From Mauremys mutica (taxonomy: Eukaryota > Chordata > Testudines > Geoemydidae): DNA of 64,000 nucleotides. The position numbers and the translations under genes were made by a program. Numbering within the stretch: the first letter of the stretch is position 1; every line of letters starts with the position of its first letter. Below, piece after piece: positions 1 through 10,905 of the stretch. The stretch is taken from contig NC_059077.1 of assembly GCF_020497125.1 (NCBI RefSeq), positions 23,382,840 to 23,446,839 on the forward strand, given 5' to 3'. The notes under the pieces are model-generated. The model was given only the letters and a program-made list of their open reading frames with translations. It ran no database searches and was not told the DNA's origin.

Positions 1-22
1 AGTTGTTGTTTTCTGCTTAAAG

Positions 23-177
23 GCTTGGTGAGCAATATAAAGAGCAGAGCTGGATAGCTATGTCTGATCTAGAGAGAGAATTGCAGCAGATGGAAGCACA
101 GTATGAAAAGGAATTTGGAGATGGATCTGATGATGAAGAGGAAAGAGATGAACAGGAGCCAAGAGAAGGAATAGATG
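23..177 (+). CDS. DNAJC21: DNAJC21 exon (acidic linker before zinc finger 1)
   Basis: The acceptor follows the pyrimidine-rich tract ending at 21-22 (AG); the donor is GTAAGG at 178. The exon begins with the third base of an Arg codon and ends in phase 1. It encodes [10 protein letters not shown]..., then [18 protein letters not shown]. Confidence 0.93.
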
Positions 178-3100
178 GTAAGGGTCTGTTAATGCATTTT
201 TGATTTGATACCTATAAAAGACCTTGCAGTTGCTCCATATTTGTATGTACATAACCATATAGCTGCATTCAAATCCTCGAGGCATACACCACTCACTTCA
301 ATTGAGCTATTTAAGGAAAAAGTTTAGTCCCATAGTGTTTTGTTCTCCTTTCGAACACTTATCTTCATGTTAGTAATGGATGCTTATTTGTGGTTGTGCG
401 GGGAAGGAACAGATTATTTAGGGGGAGAGTTCTTATCACTCTGCACACTTCAGTAATCCTAAAGGGCTTGAATGGGCATTGTTGAAAGCATGCTGTGTCT
501 CTCTTTAGTTAGTCAGTATCTCCCAAGATTCACTCAGCCAATTTCCTTCCTCTTCCCTTTTCAGATAAACTGAGTGATGAAGCTGAAGGTGTTGAATTTT
601 ATGATGACTTGTACTGCCCTGCTTGTGACAAATCCTTAAAGACCGAGAAAGCGTAAGTTTTTTGTTTCTTTGAAAAGCTTGGAGACTTTCAGATTCACCT
701 AGGTTATCTGGACATCCAATACCCATTAAAGTTAATCCACTGTAATGGTATTTGGGTATCCACATGTCCTAGGTGGCTTTGAAAGGCTCAACCCTTTTCA
801 TTCAAGTAGGTTTTTTTTTATATTGGAATTTCCTACTGTGAACACTGAAAGGAATTAACCATTGTCATTGATCAGAGACCTTTATATGTAAGTGAAATAA
901 AATTTGCTTAGAGTAACAATTGCTCATGATTCATAGTATAGAAATTATCTACTGCTCTTCATAGAATGAAGAACCATGAAAAGTCAAAGAAGCACCGAGA
1001 GATGGTAGCGCTGTTACGGCAACAGCTGGAGGAGGAGGAGGAGGAATTTTCTGTATCTACAGATGACAAAAATGAAGTGAATACCAGAGAAGATGAAGAA
1101 ATGGAAGAAACGCTCAAACAGAAGTACCTTAAAAATACATTGTTTACACTTACTATAGCATTTGTTATAGTTAGGCTACATAATAGTGGTCTTTGAGGCT
1201 CTGAAAAAGAGCCCTGGGATAGGCATATGATCACATCAGGACTCATTTAATTGTACTGCACAAGTTGTTTAAATATCTCTTTGCATCAGTGTCCCAACAC
1301 AAAAAAGTAGATTTTTAATATCAGTGGAATGGACTATTGTAGGATAATGGTCTCCCACTACTTATTTGCTGGCTTTATTGAAAGTAAATGGCAAGGCAAA
1401 GCAAAGATGTTAATATTTTAAAACAAGAGACCTTGTTACAGGCTGAATGTTTGTTGTGTAGGTACAACATTGTCTGTCAGGCACTGAGACTAGCCTAGAA
1501 AACTTGTTTGCTTCAGTTAATTGGAAGCTAGTTTATGCAAGATGCAGCATATTTTTAAAAGCTGTACTATGCTTATGATTGACCTGGTTCCCGAATATCC
1601 AGTCATTTAAGGATCAGGGTTTTCAGATTCAGTTTGAGCAAGAAATCTACAGACGTCACTAAATACCATAAACCGCACACAAAACAGTTAACTGTTTTCA
1701 CTTCAGGAGTCTGACAGTGTTGTTTTTCTCTAGCCATGACTTCCTGTTGCATTTGTGATACAAGTGAGATCAGAACTGTTATCACTTAAAATGTAGCATA
1801 GAATTATTAGTTTTTAACCTTTATAAAATACAATATTGGCAATCTAAAAATGGATTCAGCTCTTCACTCCTTACCTTTACAGACTCTCCAAGAAGAAGAA
1901 AAAGAAACATAAAACGATGACGGTATGGAATTTACACAAAATCTCTTTCTGTGGCTCTATTGAAAATCTAAGGAAACTATGTAAGACTTGTTTAGCTATT
2001 TCTGTGGTCTTCTGACCTAGCTTTCCAGTAGCATCAAAAATTGAAGGAATTAGGAATTCTAGAGACTGGAAAAAGCTGCTAAATTTATTGCATCTAATCG
2101 ACTGGTGTATTTCTCAACGAGTCCATTGTTTTCAAAGACACTCTGACTCCGTATCTGTTTTAACACAGGTACTTGTATAACCCCCATTATTGTAGTATTA
2201 GAGCACTTCACAATCTTTGGTGCATTTATCCTCACAACATGAGCTAGGGCAGTGCTATTAGCCCCATTTGACAACCTCTCTCTGCTGTGGTTTTCCAAGT
2301 GGCTTGCCCATGGTTACACAGTAAGTCTGTGGAAGTGCAGGGAACTGAACTCAAATCTTGTAAATCCTAGTCTAATGCCCTAACTACCGGACCATCTTTT
2401 CTCTCAGCTAGAACAAGTTGCTGGCTTCCATTCAGGAAACTGTTCTACGCGTGTTGCTCAGAAAACCATCACTCAGCTCTGACAATATGGCCAACTATTG
2501 TCCAATATATAATCTTTTATTTTTGTTTAAGATTGAGAGAGGCAGTTTTGAGTGCTAGAGTTATAGTCAGAGGTGATTTGCAGCTAATCCACTGTCCCCA
2601 GAAGAAGCACAATACTGTGCACTAACCTTGCCAACAGCACTCAGTAATCCACAAAATTCAATTATCTGTACTGGGCCTTTCCACATCCATGCAAATTAGT
2701 GATGTTCTCTTGTAGCTTTAGTTTACTTGCAATCTTGGTAAGCTACTTTTGTCTGAGTTTACTAAAGTTACTAGTGTACTGATTCTCCTTCTCTCGTCTC
2801 CCAGCACCCCACTTCCACCCAACACAATTCTAATTGTTATCCTTTCAGTGTTGCTTGGGTTGAGAAAATCCATTATCTGGTTGCCTCAGTTCTCCTTGGC
2901 CCTTGTCAATCTGGGTTAACAGTTGCATTGTTTTGGCTGAAATTTTCCAGAGGCTAACACCTGGAATGGAAAATTTCAGCCCAAATACTTAAGTGTTTGG
3001 CAGTTATAAGCAATTGAAAACAAGGTCTTTTAATGGGAATTGTTGGACAACTTTAATAGTGTACCTCATAGAATCATCTAATACAAAATTACAAAAAATT

Positions 3101-6100
3101 TTTTTAGCTGTTTCGATGTATAGATCATTCCATCCTCCCTTCTTTATGCCTTAACGGCTGTGTGCTATGGGTTCTTGCAAAGTCTGAGCCTTAGATCTTT
3201 GATAAAGACTCTCTTTGGCTCTCTTCTCTTCATCACAGGCTGATTCTTTCTCAAAATGCTACAGCCAAAACTTCAGTTCTCTTCACCTCACTGTGTCTCT
3301 CATAAAACACCAATGTAAAAATAGGCAAGCTAGATTTTCATTGAGGCAAATTAATTGTTAAATCTGCAATTACTGTACACATAGTTGCCAACTAATTATC
3401 TTGGAGTAATAAATACATATTTTTTTCTTTGGATAGACGTATGAAGACTCTTTCAACAACAAAACTACAGATGACGCTACAGTTGAACAAAAAGAAGCTG
3501 ACAGTGCAGACCAGGAGGACAGCATAACAGAAGAATTGGAAAGTGTTGGCCAAAGAAATACTGCTTCTGAAAAAACAAGTGCTGCAGAAACTGTAGGTGA
3601 AGTTAATGAACCAAAAAGTGAAGCAAAAAGGTAACAGTATCACTTTGTTATGACTTGTAATATATGGCTTACTTCGTTGCATCTTTAGTTTAATAGTCCG
3701 TGTTTTAAAGGCCTGAATTTTCTCTCACCAGTGTGAACTGAAAGCTACTCCACTGAAATTGAGTTATGTCACAGTAAAACTGGTATAAGTTAGAATTGGT
3801 TCCTAAATTGGCAGTGGCTTTAGATTGCAAATAAATACCCCACATTTAATAAACAACCAGTATCCAGGCAAACCATTTTGTTAGCAAATATGCTAATCTT
3901 GTAAATAAGTTATTTGTTTTGCTGTTAACAATTGAATTTTATAATGTCTTACAGGAGAAACTGGCAGGGGCACAAATGGGATTTAGGCACTTAACTCATG
4001 TTTGTGCCTTTTAAAAACCTCATTCTGTTAACTGTGTAGCAACTTGATGAGTGGTTCTGGGCATTAATTATAGTTATCCAAAAAAGTCACCACAATTGGG
4101 CAGTAGTTCTCGGCCTTTCCAGACTACTCTATCCTTTTCAGGAATCTGATTTATCTTACATACCCCAAGTTTCACCTCACTTAAAAACTACTTGCTTACA
4201 AAATCAGCTATAAAAATACAAGAGCGTCACAGCACACAGTTACTGAAAAAGTGCTTACTTTCTCATTTTTACCATGTGATTATAAAATAAATAGATTGAA
4301 ATATAAATATTGTACTTACATTTCAGTGTATAGTCAAGTCATTGTCTGTATGTAATTTTAGTTTGTACTGACTTTGCTAGTGCTTTTTATGTAGCCTGTG
4401 GTAAAACTGGGCAAATATTTAGGTGACTTGATGTATCCCTGAAAGACCTCTGCGTACCCCCATGGTTGAGAACCACTGCAATTGGGTATAGGCAGCAGTT
4501 TTGTTTATACTAACATACTCATTTTTGTAAAATTAGAATTTTTGTTTACGGGCTTAGTTTTTGGCTGGAGCAAGTGGAACAACGGTTTTAAATGTTTAAA
4601 AAACAAGCTGAGTGGAAAAAATGTACAAATCATACACTTATGCATTTCAACTTAGTGAAATATTCCATCAATAGTAACTATTTAACATAAGAATGGCCAT
4701 ACTGGGTTAGACTAATGGTCCATCAGTCCCCGTATCCTGTCTTCCGACCGTGGCCAGTGCCAGTTACTTCAGAGGGAATCAATGGAATAGGGCAATTACT
4801 GTTATCCATCCCCTGTTGTCCAGTTCCAGCTTCTGGCAGTCAGAGGCTTAGGGATACCCAGAGTTCATCCCTGACCGTCTTGGCTAATAACCATTGATGG
4901 ACCTATTCTCCAGGAATTTATCTAGTTCTTTTTTTAATCCAGTTATACTTTTGGCCTTCACAACATCTGTTGGCAACAAGATCCACTGGTTGACTGATGC
5001 ATGTGAAGAAGTACTTCCTTTTGTTTGTTTTAAGCCTTCTGCCTATTAATATCATTGGGTGACCCCAAGTTCTTATGTGAAGGAGTAAATAAGACTTCCT
5101 TATTCACTTTCTCCATACTATTCATGATTTTGTAGACTGTCATATCCCCCCCTTACTCATCCCTTTTTCCAAGCTGAACAGTCCCAGTCTTCTTAATCTG
5201 TCCTCATATGGAAGCTGTTCCATATCCCTAATAATTTTTGTTGCCCTTTTCTTTACTTTTTCCAGTTCTAATGCATCTTTTTTGAGATGGGGCGATCACA
5301 ACTGCACACAGTATTGAACATGTGGAAATATTGGCTTTATATATTTCTATATCGATCTGTTTCCTAACAATTCCCAACATTCGCTAGGTTTTTTTTTTTT
5401 TACTGTTGCTGCACATTGAGCAGATGTTTTCAGAGAACTTTCCATGCTGACTTCAAGATCTCTTTTGAGTGGTAACAGCTAATTTAGGCCCCATCATTTT
5501 GTATGTATAGTTGGGATTGTTTTCCAGTGTGCATTCCTTTGCATTTATCGATGCTTAATTTCATCTGCTATTTTATCACTCAGTTAAGTGAGGACCCTTT
5601 GTAAATCTTCACATTCAAATCTGAATGCAACTGTCTTGAGTAATTTTTTGTCATCTGCAAACTTTGCCATCTCACTATTCACCCCCTTTTCCAGATCATT
5701 GATTAATATGTTGAACAGCACTGGTCTCAGTACAGAGCTTTGGGGATCTGCTATTTACCTCCTTCCACTGTGAAAAGTGACACTTTATTCAAGAGACTGC
5801 ACAGTTAAGCACCACTTTTGCCAGCTCTCATGTCTTTGAGTATTGTGATGTGCAGACACTTCAATGGAAAACTTTATGCAAACAGTTTAGCAGCAGGAAG
5901 ACATTCCTGTAAAGTTATGCATAAGGCTGCGTGTCTGTAATGGATTCCGTGACTTTTGCAGCGGCCACTGTGGCTGGCTCAGGGCTGCCTGAGCACATCA
6001 AGCAGCTCCTGGGGCAGTTTGGGTGTAGGAGGGGTCTCAGGGCTGGGGTAGGGGATTGGGGTGCTTACCTTGGGGGGCCTCCTCGGAAGCAGCCGGCATG

Positions 6101-9100
6101 TCTCTGCAGCTCCTAGGCAGAGGGGCCAGGGGGCTCTGCTAGATGACCCTGCTCATCGGTGCTGCCCCCACAGCTCCCATTGGCTGTGGTTCCCAGCCAA
6201 TGGGAGCTGCAGAGCCAGCGCTCGTGGCAGGGGCAGCATGCAGAGTCCCCCAGCCTTCACTTCCCCCTCTTAGCTGCAAGGAGATAGGGAGCCTGCCAGC
6301 CCTCCCCAGCACCAGCAGGGGTCCTGGGCTATGCGCCACTACCTGCTCTCCCCGCATCAGCACCAGTGGGGGTCCTGGGCCACTGCCACCTCCTCCCCCG
6401 CACCTGCAACACTCCTGGGCTGCCCCCTCCCACCCAGCACCTGCAACTCCCCTGGACTGTTTGCCCCAGAGCACCCGCAGCCCCCCAACCCAAGTTTTAG
6501 TCAGGGGTATATAGTACAAGTCCTCGGCAGGTCACAGACTGTGAATTTTTGTTTACTGCCTGTGATCTGTCCATGACTTTTTACTAAAAATACCCATGAC
6601 TAAAATATAGCCTTAGTTATGCACTAAGCATTATGGAGTCCTTACCTCCTTTACTCTCCAGCTTTAAGGAAGTGAAGTGAATGAGATAACTGCTGCTTCA
6701 CCTTCCTTACATTTTCAGTACACAGCAAAGTTATGTATAGTCACTTGCATAGTGCGCCCTTTCCCAGCAAACCTGTAAGGCCCTGTGCATGCGCTTTTTT
6801 GTGAAAGTTCACATTTGGCCCAAACCAAAACACACACAAAGGCATGTCTCCTCTGCGCAGGCTATTTTCCAGCTCTAATGCCCAGCTCTAGCTGTTTACA
6901 AATCTGTTAGCATTAAAAGAAATCTAAAGTTCATTTTGTTTCCCTCACTTGTTCTCAAACAGTTGAACCAATTTTGCTCAGACCTTGTGCCTATGAATAC
7001 AATAAAATTCACTTTTGGACAAATTCCAAGCCTGGAATATATATTTCAGTCCTACAGGCAAGTTTCAGAACATTACAATGGTCTGAAATGGGTTATAATG
7101 GAGAACAGTGTGCACTTTAACTATAGCAGTCACTTCCATTAGATGCATCCGACGAAGTGGGTATTCACCCACGAAAGCTCATGCTCCAATATGTCTGTTA
7201 GTCTATAAGGTACCACAGGACTCTTTGCTGCTTTTACAGATCCAGACTAACACAGCTACCCCTCTGATACGTGACTTCCGTTAAAGTAACTGCATAGAGT
7301 GAAAGGGAACTGTCTAAGTAGTGACTCACACACACAAGGTTATTTATTAAGTAGAAATTAATGGTGACCAAAAAACTGAATTTAGGAAAGTGGGTTAAAT
7401 GCTAGTTTGTGCAAAACATTAAAAAGTTGAAATATCAGCCCATTTAGGTCCCAGTCCAGTACCCATTGAAGTCAGTGGACCATGAGATTTAAAAGCCTTA
7501 GTAATTTAAAACTATCAGTCCTGCTGAATGTGTTCATAGGAAAAACTTGGTTCAATGTGATGCCAGGTAATCTGAAATCTTAAACACTCTTGTATTTTCA
7601 GCATCCCTAAGCCTAAAGGAAAGAGAACCAAGGATACAAAAAAATCTGTTAAGGTAACTTCAGAGCTTCAAGATAAGGTATGTGGAAAGTATTTAAAACT
7701 ACAAATTCTCAATGGCTCGTAAACAGTACAATGTCCTAAAAACAAACGACTTTTGGTCTGGTAGTTTTCCAGCTCCTGACACTCTTCTCCTGTTCTCGAA
7801 AGCTGCTTTTGCCTGTGTTTTTCATGTATTTGTCCATAAGACACTTCCTGTTTATGCATGTTTGCCAAAATCTAAGAAAATTGGAAATTATTTTCTTTGG
7901 AGGAAAACAGTTTCTCTTCAAAGCTAAATATTTCAGCTTAATCTAGGATAGTCTTCTACAGACATCGATCTTGGACTTCTAGATCCATCTAAACTTAAAT
8001 CTGTCTTCAGGCCTCTCTATATGGAAAAAGTGAGCTCTTGTCACGATATGTTTGTATGGTGCCTAGAGCAATGGGGACTCCCAGCCTAGTTAGTGTGTTA
8101 GGTACTAATGCAATTTAGTTGAAAAATAATGGCCTGGCTATCTCCTTAAACAACGTAGGCCATTACTATGAAACTTGTTTCAGTAGCATCTAGAGGCCTC
8201 AACCAGATTGGAGCCCCATTGTGTTATGCAACGTACAAATATAGTGACAACAACTCAGTTCTATATGTTATTTAATTTATTATTGTACACATGCTGGTGG
8301 ATGTGGATTTGGATTTTTTAAAATTTGTAAGTAGGTCTGGAAGGATTAGATTTAACTTGGTAACTGCTGCTAATCATCTACCCAAAACATTTTCTGTCCT
8401 TAATAATAGAAATTTACAGACAAGGAGAGTTAGATATACATGTTGGTTTAAAAAAAAAAATGCCATCAGTCCTATTCCTTCACATGTTAATTTTCTGAAA
8501 TGCCTACAGTCACTCGACTTTAAACAAACATATTAGTCTTTTCTGCTAGTATGAAAATATTTAACGAGAAAAAACTGGGAAATATAATAAGTTGAAATTT
8601 GCTTTAAAAGATGAGAGCCCAAGAAAAAACTGATATGCATAGTTGTGCTTTAGGGGACACGGTTTCAAAGCTTGGTGTTTCTTGCAGATCCGTAGTTCAT
8701 TTAGGAGCCTATTTGGCACTTAATAAGAAGTGCTGAATGGAGCTTATTTGCCATAGAACACTTTTCAAATGTTCAAAAAGAGTTGATGTTCGCATTTTCT
8801 TGAATGAATCATTCATGCTTATCCATTTCAGAGGTTAGCTATTTGTTAAAAATATGCACTCTTCCTTGGCCAGTAAAACAATAAAATAGTTATATTGTTA
8901 TATTGTTTCCATAGTATCTACTAACATGAAGCATTGTATTTATTTCTCCTACCAGAATGAAGATATTCCTATCCACTGTATAACCTGCGATTGTGAATTT
9001 CAGTCCCGGAATAAACTGTTTGAACACTTAAAGGCTACAGGCCATGCAAAAGCAATGCAAGCACCAGCTGCAAATGGTGCTGGGAATAGCAGAAGCAAAA

Positions 9101-9123
9101 AAGAGAAACGTAAAAACAGATAG
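23..9123 (+). CDS. DNAJC21: DNAJC21, C-terminal part (7 coding exons, 5' end outside window)
   Basis: DnaJ homolog subfamily C member 21 is an HSP40 co-chaperone implicated in cytosolic maturation of the 60S ribosomal subunit. Coding exons: 23-177, 565-652, 965-1123, 1883-1922, 3437-3630, 7602-7677 and 8956-9123. All have AG/GT borders and their phases join into one frame of 292 residues plus stop. The J domain is upstream of the window. Visible parts are an acidic segment, a U1-type C2H2 finger split across exons 2 and 3 of the window ([13 protein letters not shown] then [10 protein letters not shown]), a Glu-rich stretch, a Lys-rich stretch, an acidic linker, and a second C2H2 finger followed by a basic KKEKRKNR end. 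This domain order matches vertebrate DNAJC21. The identification is from remembered family features, not a search. Confidence 0.96.
565..652 (+). CDS. DNAJC21: DNAJC21 exon with the Cys half of zinc finger 1
   Basis: The acceptor is TTTTCAG at 558-564 and the donor GTAAGT at 653. It encodes [18 protein letters not shown]. The two zinc-binding Cys codons are at 615-617 and 624-626; the two His are supplied by the next exon. Confidence 0.95.
965..1123 (+). CDS. DNAJC21: DNAJC21 exon with the His half of zinc finger 1 and Glu-rich region
   Basis: The acceptor is AG at 963-964 and the donor GTACCT at 1124. It encodes [13 protein letters not shown] and an EEEEEEF tract from a short GGA/GAG repeat. 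Open reading continues past the donor by chance; homology and phase place the exon end at 1123. Confidence 0.94.
1883..1922 (+). CDS. DNAJC21: DNAJC21 40-nt micro-exon, Lys-rich
   Basis: This short exon between CTTTACAG and GTATGG encodes [13 protein letters not shown]. It enters in phase 2 and leaves in phase 0, exactly joining its neighbours. The basic run follows the acidic segment, as in vertebrate DNAJC21, and could act as a nuclear or nucleolar localisation signal (inference). Confidence 0.9.
2205..2397 (-). repeat. MIR-like CORE-SINE fragment
   Basis: The stretch reading GCTTGCCCATGGTTACACAG, followed by AAGTGCAGGGAACTGAACTC and ending near CCCTAACTACCGGACCATC, resembles the diagnostic MIR tail (conserved TTGCCCAAGGTCACACAG-type core). 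Orientation is assigned loosely. Confidence 0.5.
3437..3630 (+). CDS. DNAJC21: DNAJC21 exon, acidic low-complexity linker
   Basis: The acceptor is GGATAG at 3431-3436 and the donor GTAACA at 3631. It begins TYEDSFNNK, continues with an acidic Ser/Thr-rich linker and ends EPKSEAK. This is the least conserved part of the family. Confidence 0.9.
4101..4478. mobile_element. Non-autonomous hAT-type element, 378 bp, exact 8-bp TSD
   Basis: The ends are CAGTAGTTCTCGG... and ...GGTTGAGAACCACTG, an imperfect terminal inverted repeat. CAATTGGG occurs on both sides (4093-4100 and 4479-4486). An 8-bp duplication with CAG...CTG ends is typical of the hAT superfamily. No transposase is encoded. Confidence 0.8.
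4684..5795 (-). mobile_element. CR1 LINE, 5'-truncated, degraded
   Basis: The minus strand encodes remnants of the CR1 reverse transcriptase: plus-strand 5709-5755 is the complement of a GVPQ..LGP-like RT segment. The 3' end is at the left (AACATAAGAATGGCC). Stops and frameshifts interrupt the frame throughout. Confidence 0.85.
5922..6615. mobile_element. TAAGGCT-ended hAT-type element, copy 1, exact 8-bp TSD
   Basis: Left end TAAGGCTGCG; right end ATATAGCCTTA, its near inverse. GTTATGCA flanks both sides (5914-5921, 6616-6623). The interior is GC-rich without coding potential. The right part CTGTCCATGACTTTTTACTA recurs in copies at 30883 and 57698. Confidence 0.8.
6616..7141. other. DNAJC21 intron, no feature recognised
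   Basis: AT-rich intronic sequence between the hAT copy and the Penelope tail. I see no conserved motif. Confidence 0.5.
7142..7270 (+). mobile_element. Penelope-like element 3' tail fragment with TSD
   Basis: GTGGGTATTCACCCACGAAA, then GCTCATGCTCCAATATGTCT, match the reverse complement of the left end of the Penelope-like element at 39131. Flanks GTCACTTCCATTA (7129-7141) and GTGACTTCCGTTA (7271-7283) agree at 11 of 13 positions. This copy keeps about 37 extra terminal bases (ending CTACCCCTCTGATAC) that the 39 kb copy lacks. Confidence 0.75.
7602..7677 (+). CDS. DNAJC21: DNAJC21 exon, Lys/Pro-rich linker
   Basis: The acceptor is TTTTCAG ending at 7601 and the donor GTATGT at 7678. It encodes [18 protein letters not shown] followed by TSELQDK. 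Phase 2 in and phase 0 out fit both neighbours. Confidence 0.92.
7678..8955. other. Last DNAJC21 intron; possible ancient L3/MIR-like remnants
   Basis: 8045-8085 (TGGTGCCTAGAGCAATGGGG) and 8188-8250 (AGATTGGAGCCCCATTGTGT) resemble widespread amniote interspersed repeats. The remainder is AT-rich without recognised content. Confidence 0.35.
8956..9123 (+). CDS. DNAJC21: DNAJC21 terminal coding exon with zinc finger 2
   Basis: The acceptor is CTACCAG at 8949-8955; the stop TAG is at 9121-9123. It encodes [18 protein letters not shown], then KATGH (second C2H2 finger), and the conserved basic end SKKEKRKNR. Confidence 0.96.
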   Translation, partial: NEDIPIHCITCDCEFQSRNKLFEHLKATGHAKAMQAPAANGAGNSRSKKEKRKNR

Positions 9124-9450
9124 GACTTCTCAATTGTTTTAAACTTTTGTTTTTGGATGCATATCTGAAGAAAACACTCAATACCAAAGGACAGGAATCC
9201 TACAGTCTAAATTAAATTGGGAAGCAGTTCTTGGGTCTGCGGCAGTTTGTGTGGCAAAACATTTTTATCTTGTGCAAAAATTTGTTTAATTTTTTACCAA
9301 TGACTGAATTTCATCTTGCCATTCCAGGGGCTTTAAAGTCTTGAAAAAAATAACACACATTCTTAAAGCTGGTTGTCATCAATACCCAGTGGGACTTGTA
9401 TGAATGAAAGTGTACAGGGGGAGAAAATAAATTATTTTAACACGTTGTTC
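9124..9450 (+). other. DNAJC21: DNAJC21 3' UTR with poly(A) signal
   Basis: AT-rich sequence follows the stop codon. AATAAA lies at 9426-9431, so cleavage near 9445-9455 is expected. A second AATAAA at 9699-9704 could give a longer transcript that overlaps the AGXT2 3' end. Confidence 0.65.
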
Positions 9451-9730
9451 TTTTTATTTTACAGAGGTCATCTAATACGAGTTGGGATGGATAGGTGTCT
9501 GTCTCTGACCATCTGTCCATGGTAGACCACCATAACAAAAACTTTTGTCTTAGATTTTTAAGTTTCTCTGGGGTTCCCAATGGGACCCTAGTTCCTATCT
9601 AGGATGTGATGCAAATTAAGGACCCACAAGTATAAAACTAGTTGTAGGGTAAGGGTTAATCTATCCCTAAACTTTGCATAAACAGCCAAACTGTAAAGAA
9701 TAAAATACACAAGGGCAGTGTGTGATGTCT

Positions 9731-10794
9731 TTTATTGGAACAAGAAATTAACTCACATTTGTAAACTGAATTGACAATTAGTTGTAATTTATACTTTACA
9801 GCTGAATTGTTTAATCATGTCTTTACCCTGAACAGGGGAAAAGGGTTATCTGACATCTATGAGCTTTCTACTGATGACAGGAGGGGAGCACAGCACCTTG
9901 TGTCAGCAGCCTGGGATGGTACTGAGTGAAGAGGGAGAGCTGCTACTGGTCAAAGGAGAAAAGATCACTGTTGAGGGTAGGCAGGAGACTGGATTAGAAC
10001 CCACCGCTGAATGAGTATACCCTTCCTTACCTTTTTTTAATAAGTATCTTCCTCTATAACTATTAAACAAAATCCATCCTTATGTTACAGGCTATACATA
10101 CAACTTTCCTTCACTGAGCCCCTGCTTGAAGAGCTTTCAGCAGCCCCTCTGCTCTGGAGGAATTTCACTCCTACCCCTATTATGAGTGTAATAGTAGCAT
10201 AGTTTTCCACTCAACTGTTTTTCAGGAGCGAAGTATTGTTTGTCGTGTGCTGCTGTCTCCGGTCTTGGTTAGGAAGTACACTAGCTACTAAGCAAATGTC
10301 ACTGGAGCAAGATTACACAGAGCACTCCCTCTGTCACTGTAGAAACTACATCCAGAATTTCAGCTATTAAGAGCAAAACAGCCAGGCATAAAGAAAGGAA
10401 GAACTATCCCAGATATGATATAATTGTAAAGGCAGTAGTATTCAGATGCCCTTTCATGTAGTGCCAGCCTGAGTACACCAGCCAATTTCACCTGCTGGTC
10501 TGACAGGCAGGAAACCTAGTCTCAGTCTACGTAGAAGGCACTACCTAATTTTAAAAAATCATGTTTGATTTGTGTTAACAATAGGTATTGTTTTCTTAAC
10601 ACACCATTACAATAAGACTGATTTTTTGTAGGTATAGCAAACTGAGTCAAGGTAATCTTTCACATTTAAATTCTTTAGAGTTACATGTTCAGGAAAAGTA
10701 GATCAATCTTATCTTCATACTATAAATTTCTTCCCGGCTGTAGTTATAACAAGATTTTAGGGCTTGGAGGGTCAGGAGAAACAATGTTCAGAGT
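9731..10794 (-). other. AGXT2: AGXT2 3' UTR (predicted)
   Basis: It follows the AGXT2 stop on the minus strand. The most distal candidate poly(A) signal is TTTATT on the plus strand at 9731-9736 (AATAAA on minus), which would give a 3' UTR of about 1.06 kb. No transcript data are available to confirm this. Confidence 0.5.
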
Positions 10795-10905
10795 CTAACT
10801 TGCAGCTGTTCTTTCCAAATGTCTCATTAGTGCAGCATGAAATACTTCCACTGCAAAGGCTGCATCTTCTTTAGTAATGCACATTGGAGGTTTAACTCTA
10901 AATGT
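10795..10905 (-). CDS. AGXT2: AGXT2 coding exon 14 (terminal)
   Basis: The acceptor TCTCCTCAG precedes [20 protein letters not shown]; the end is ...RHLERTAAS. Stop TAG is the complement of 10795-10797. It matches the family C-terminus (TFRIxPxMCIT). Confidence 0.96.
   Translation of the reverse strand, partial: TFRVKPPMCITKEDAAFAVEVFHAALMRHLERTAAS

Larger units (their letters stand above)
178..3436. other. DNAJC21 introns between the first five exons shown
   Basis: Intronic, AT-rich sequence (gaps 178-564, 653-964, 1124-1882, 1923-3436). Apart from the MIR-like fragment near 2.2-2.4 kb, nothing recognised. Confidence 0.6.
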
